Assembly (NCBI GenBank): GCA_902476765.1
Contig: CABSEJ010000028.1
Span: 1 to 23,799 of the forward strand
DNA: 23,799 bases
Direction: 5' to 3'
Origin: an uncultured Blautia sp.
Lineage (GTDB): Bacteria > Bacillota > Clostridia > Lachnospirales > Lachnospiraceae
Made by a program: the position numbers and the translations under genes. Below are positions 21,200-23,799 of the stretch, piece by piece. How positions within the stretch are numbered: position 1 is the stretch's first letter; each line of letters opens with the position of its first letter. The notes beneath the pieces are model-generated. The model made no database searches and was not told the origin of the DNA. It saw only the letters and a program-made list of their open reading frames with translations.

Positions 21200-22756
21200 A
21201 TGCATATTATTATAATTGATGATGAAAAAATCGCTGCTTTAGCATTGCAAAAATTAGTACAGGATTACTGTAATCAAAACCAGATTTCCTTAAATTGCCA
21301 GGTTTTTGAAAACGCCCAAGATGCATTATCTTATATCTCATCCTGCGAAATAAAGCCGGATATATTATTTACTGATATACGAATGCCTGGCATGGACGGA
21401 TTGGATTTAACACATAACTTGATGTCTGAATACCCCGACCTCCTCATTGTGATTATCAGCGGATATTCTGATTTCAACTATTCACAAACTGCGCTGAAAT
21501 ATAAGGCTTTTGATTATCTGTTAAAACCAATTTACAGGCAGCAGATATATGAATGTATGGATAATTTATGCGGAAAGCTCAAACAAAATATATCCAGCCG
21601 GCAGGAAATTTCTTATTTAAAAAATCAGGCATTATTCAGCCAGATGATTTTTGATGATAACTATGATTTAAAACAGCTTTCACAAACAATTTCTATAGAT
21701 TCTTCGGCATCTTATATCTCTATGATATTTTTGCACAAATCTGTAGAATTTACCAAAAATGAAAAGGAGATTATTCTGTCTTTTTCCCAAAATCATGTTA
21801 CACGCCTTCCCATAGAATCTCCTAATCATAAAGATATCTTTATTTTAAACCTATATTATATGGACAATATAAATAATATCCGTATTGTTCAGCAAAACTA
21901 TTGTAAAAGTATATATTCCAAGTTAATAGAGTGTATGGACAGCAATACTTTTTCCATCACTACCAGCGAAATAGCTCTGTCAAGCAGTCCTTTTCAAACC
22001 CTTTATCTACAGTGCTATTACAGCAGCAAGGAACATATGCTTACTTCTGACTCTCCTTCCTCCAACACAGAAACAAAAGGAGAAAAAAATTATATAAGTC
22101 CTTATTCTGCCAGATTAGAATATGAAATTTTAAAATCCTTTGATTTTAAAAATCCTTTGCTTACCAAACAACTGTTTAAAAATGCTATATTAAATCTGAC
22201 CTCTAAAGAGAATATATCTCTATGGAGTCTGTCAGATTTGATTTCTTTTTTCGTTATTGTATTGAACAAAAAAATATATAAATACAACGAAACTCATAAC
22301 AGCAGCTATGATTATATTTCAGAGACCAAAATATCGAATTTCGAAACTATCGAATCCATTGAAGATTTTTTCAATAGGCAAATTGAACGCATTTATACAA
22401 TCCTTCAAGGCAATACAACCGATGCTTCTCAAGATATCGTTAATATCATGGTGAATTACATACACGAAAATTTTTTTCTTGATATTACGTTACAGGACAT
22501 TGCCGCCAACACCCTATTCATGCATCCGTCCTATCTAAGCCGGCTTTTTAAATCTAAGCTAAATATTAGTTTTTCAAAATATTTGCTGCAATACAGACTT
22601 GAAATTTCAAAGAAAATGTTATTAGAATATCGTTCTACCTCAATCGCTGAAATAGCTTCTCTATGCGGCTTTTCTGACTGTTCTTATTATGTAAAACAAT
22701 TTAAAGCAGCATACAATATAACGCCCAATTCTTATAGAAATCAAAAGCTGCAGTAA
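21200..22756 (+). CDS. AraC-type response regulator (YesN family)
   Basis: This 518-residue protein has an N-terminal receiver domain: the acidic pocket IIIIDDEK near the start, phospho-accepting D59 in LFTDIRMPGMDG, and K109 in DYLLKPI. A long central region (about 125-415) has no recognised domain. Two helix-turn-helix motifs of the AraC/XylS type fill the C-terminus: LQDIAANTLFMHPSYLSRLF, then IAEIASLCGFSDCSYY and FKAAYNITPNSYR. It is the partner of the YesM-type kinase. When phosphorylated it should bind DNA upstream of the divergent catabolic operon, perhaps at the dyad at 19164-19195, and activate it. Its base composition is markedly AT-rich. No other regulator gene lies nearby. Confidence 0.94.
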   Translation: MHIIIIDDEKIAALALQKLVQDYCNQNQISLNCQVFENAQDALSYISSCEIKPDILFTDIRMPGMDGLDLTHNLMSEYPDLLIVIISGYSDFNYSQTALKYKAFDYLLKPIYRQQIYECMDNLCGKLKQNISSRQEISYLKNQALFSQMIFDDNYDLKQLSQTISIDSSASYISMIFLHKSVEFTKNEKEIILSFSQNHVTRLPIESPNHKDIFILNLYYMDNINNIRIVQQNYCKSIYSKLIECMDSNTFSITTSEIALSSSPFQTLYLQCYYSSKEHMLTSDSPSSNTETKGEKNYISPYSARLEYEILKSFDFKNPLLTKQLFKNAILNLTSKENISLWSLSDLISFFVIVLNKKIYKYNETHNSSYDYISETKISNFETIESIEDFFNRQIERIYTILQGNTTDASQDIVNIMVNYIHENFFLDITLQDIAANTLFMHPSYLSRLFKSKLNISFSKYLLQYRLEISKKMLLEYRSTSIAEIASLCGFSDCSYYVKQFKAAYNITPNSYRNQKLQ

Positions 22757-22824
22757 GATACATCTGAGTGTTTCTTACAAGATTTGACTTTCCTCACATT
22801 CTATGCTACTCTTTAAAAGCAAAT

Positions 22825-22893
22825 CACCCCCGCAGCAAGCTGCGGGGTGTCAATTGCTCCGGGCAGGCCTATAGGATTCAGAATTCCTGTGGG
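22825..22893 (+). other. Two hairpins upstream of thiW; no TPP aptamer
   Basis: The 175-base gap between the regulator and thiW contains a GC-rich hairpin (22828-22835 with 22840-22847, loop CAAG) and a second one at 22868-22876/22885-22893, nine pairs including G-T pairs. Neither is followed by a T-tract. TPP riboswitch landmarks such as CTGAGA are absent. The first hairpin could still block read-through from the regulator gene. Confidence 0.4.
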
Positions 22894-22931
22894 ACTGTGC
22901 CATGGACATGTTTTGGAAAGGAAAATTTGAA

Positions 22932-23486
22932 ATGGATACGTCTCATGAAAAAATTCTGCGGACCGTGATGCTGGGAGTAATGGTTGCCATCGGCGTGGTT
23001 ATCTCGCCCATTCTCCGCATTGAAGGCATGTGCCCCACGGCCCATTTGATAAATATCGTGTGCTCCGTTCTTCTGGGGCCCTGGTACTCTCTTTTGTGCG
23101 CTACTCTTATCGGAATCATCCGCATGACTATGATGGGTATTCCCCCTCTGGCACTTACTGGTGCGGTATTCGGGGCATTTCTCTCCGGAGTCTTTTATCG
23201 GGCTTCTAAGGGAAAAATTATCTGCGCTGTCCTGGGAGAGATTTTCGGAACAGGAATCATCGGTTCTCTGGCCTCCTATCCGGTAATGGCCCTGCTTATG
23301 GGCAGAGGTGGTCTCAATGCTTTTTATTACACTCCGATGTTTCTGGCCGCCACCACTATGGGCGGTACTGCAGCATATTTTTTCTTAAAGGCTTTAAGCC
23401 AGGCGGGAATGCTTGGAAAATTTCAGCAAAAACTGGGAGCAAAAGTATATGATAAAAAAACTCGGAACCATAAGGGAAACCGTTAG
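22932..23486 (+). CDS. thiW: ECF transporter S component ThiW (thiazole uptake)
   Basis: This 184-residue membrane protein is the substrate-binding S component of an energy-coupling-factor importer, predicted to take up the thiazole precursor of thiamin. Several hydrophobic helices are apparent, including ILRTVMLGVMVAIGVVISPI, NIVCSVLLGPWYSLLCATLI and the segment with GIPPLALTGAVFGAFLSGV. Conserved ThiW-type features are VISPILRIEGM, ICPTAH-like MCPTAHLIN and LGPWYSLL. The start at 22932 was preferred because AAAGGA lies ten bases upstream; an in-frame ATG at 22902 has no ribosome binding site. The end of the gene overlaps the thiM start by 38 bases. It would use a shared ECF ATPase/T module, absent here. 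Base composition is closer to that of the housekeeping genes than to that of the regulator pair. Confidence 0.88.
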   Translation: MDTSHEKILRTVMLGVMVAIGVVISPILRIEGMCPTAHLINIVCSVLLGPWYSLLCATLIGIIRMTMMGIPPLALTGAVFGAFLSGVFYRASKGKIICAVLGEIFGTGIIGSLASYPVMALLMGRGGLNAFYYTPMFLAATTMGGTAAYFFLKALSQAGMLGKFQQKLGAKVYDKKTRNHKGNR

Positions 23487-23799
23487 GATTCAGGAACCCC
23501 TGATACACTGCATTACCAATCCTATTTCCATCCATGATTGCGCCAACATTATTCTGGCTGCCGGCATCAGGAGGAGGTAGCCCAGATAACCAAAACCGCA
23601 AAGGCTCTGGCCCTGAACCTTGGGAACATTACTGACGCCAGAATAGCCTCCATGCCCGTTGCTCTAAAAGCTGCTTCACAGGCTGGAATTCCTGTCATGC
23701 TGGATTTAGTAGGAACCGCCTGCAGCTCCCTGCGCAAAGAATTCGCAGGCTCATTGCTGGACTTATCCATGCCCAGCCTATTAAAAGGAAATATGTCTG
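23449..23799 (+). pseudogene. thiM: Hydroxyethylthiazole kinase (thiM), frameshifted by deletion and cut by window edge
   Basis: The start at 23449 (GGGAG nine bases upstream) gives MIKKLGTIRE and the ThiM signatures LIHCITNPIS and DCANIILAAGI. Then AGGAGGAGGTAG creates a stop at 23578-23580 after only 43 codons. In another frame, from 23571, the rest of ThiM continues without stops to the window end: EEVAQITKTAKALALNLGNI, IPVMLDLVGTACS and LLKGNMS. Compared with ThiM proteins, about seven or eight residues (an AGxRPIMAEHPEE-type loop) are missing at the join. The frame change needs a deletion of 3n+1 bases, so 22 or 25 fits. The enzyme phosphorylates hydroxyethylthiazole for thiamin salvage. 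It is downstream of and overlaps thiW. A sequencing or assembly error is the main alternative. Confidence 0.85.

Noticed and set aside
22757..22931. TPP riboswitch upstream of thiW.
   Set aside because: The GGGGTG stretch at 22844-22849 resembles part of one, but CTGAGA and the later conserved segments are missing.
23560..23590. Programmed -1 frameshift in thiM at AGGAGGAGG.
   Set aside because: A shift alone would still leave out about seven residues found in other ThiM proteins; a deletion explains both the frame change and the gap.
1..23799. tRNA, rRNA, CRISPR, insertion sequence or phage genes.
   Set aside because: None was recognised: no regularly spaced repeats, transposase or integrase motifs, or tRNA-like cloverleaf sequences were seen.

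Overview
The window looks like the chromosome of a spore-forming gut clostridium, most likely a Lachnospiraceae member. The signs are strong AGGAGG-type ribosome binding sites, an rdgB/phosphoesterase pair as in Bacillus/Clostridium, a YesM/YesN-type two-component system beside a CUT1 sugar transporter with no ATPase of its own, and an Asn-rich small protein behind a possible forespore promoter. Species cannot be read from the sequence alone. No rRNA, tRNA, CRISPR array, transposase or phage gene was found.

Layout. (1) Bases 1-231 hold a foldable inverted-repeat element cut by the window edge. (2) Bases 232-3491, minus strand, form a housekeeping operon: rhodanese, YfcE phosphodiesterase, THUMP rRNA-type methyltransferase, RdgB and a second small phosphoesterase. 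(3) An Asn/Ser-rich 81-residue protein (3590-3835) is followed by a regulatory gap (3836-4196) with several promoter and hairpin signals, then pepA on the plus strand. (4) Bases 5707-9282, minus strand, carry a pRiA4b-ORF3/SEC-C protein, a MerR/TipA-type regulator and a histidine phosphatase, each apparently its own unit. (5) Bases 9366-19053, minus strand, are one tightly packed nine-gene catabolic operon. (6) The divergent plus-strand kinase/regulator pair is at 19315-22756. (7) A thiW gene and the start of a broken thiM close the window.

The centrepiece is region 5. A GH2 beta-mannosidase-like hydrolase, an aldo/keto reductase, a binding protein and two permeases are followed by a zinc dehydrogenase resembling erythritol/L-threitol dehydrogenase, a DhaK/DhaL-type kinase and an RpiB-family isomerase. 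The last three map onto the known tetritol route: tetritol to erythrulose, to erythrulose 4-phosphate, to erythrose 4-phosphate, which enters the pentose phosphate pathway. The isomerase lacks the His that RpiB uses for ring opening, which fits a C4 phosphate that cannot cyclise as a furanose. Joined to a sugar importer and a cytoplasmic glycosidase, the locus suggests import and intracellular splitting of a glycoside whose aglycone is a tetritol (or a similar short polyol). That linkage is inference; the dehydrogenase-kinase-isomerase trio is the well-supported part. The kinase (YesM-like) and AraC-type response regulator next door probably sense the substrate and switch the operon on. A TTTTGGT-N18-ACCAAAA dyad in the shared intergenic region is a candidate binding site.

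The thiM reading frame is broken by what looks like a 22- or 25-base deletion, and no TPP riboswitch precedes thiW.
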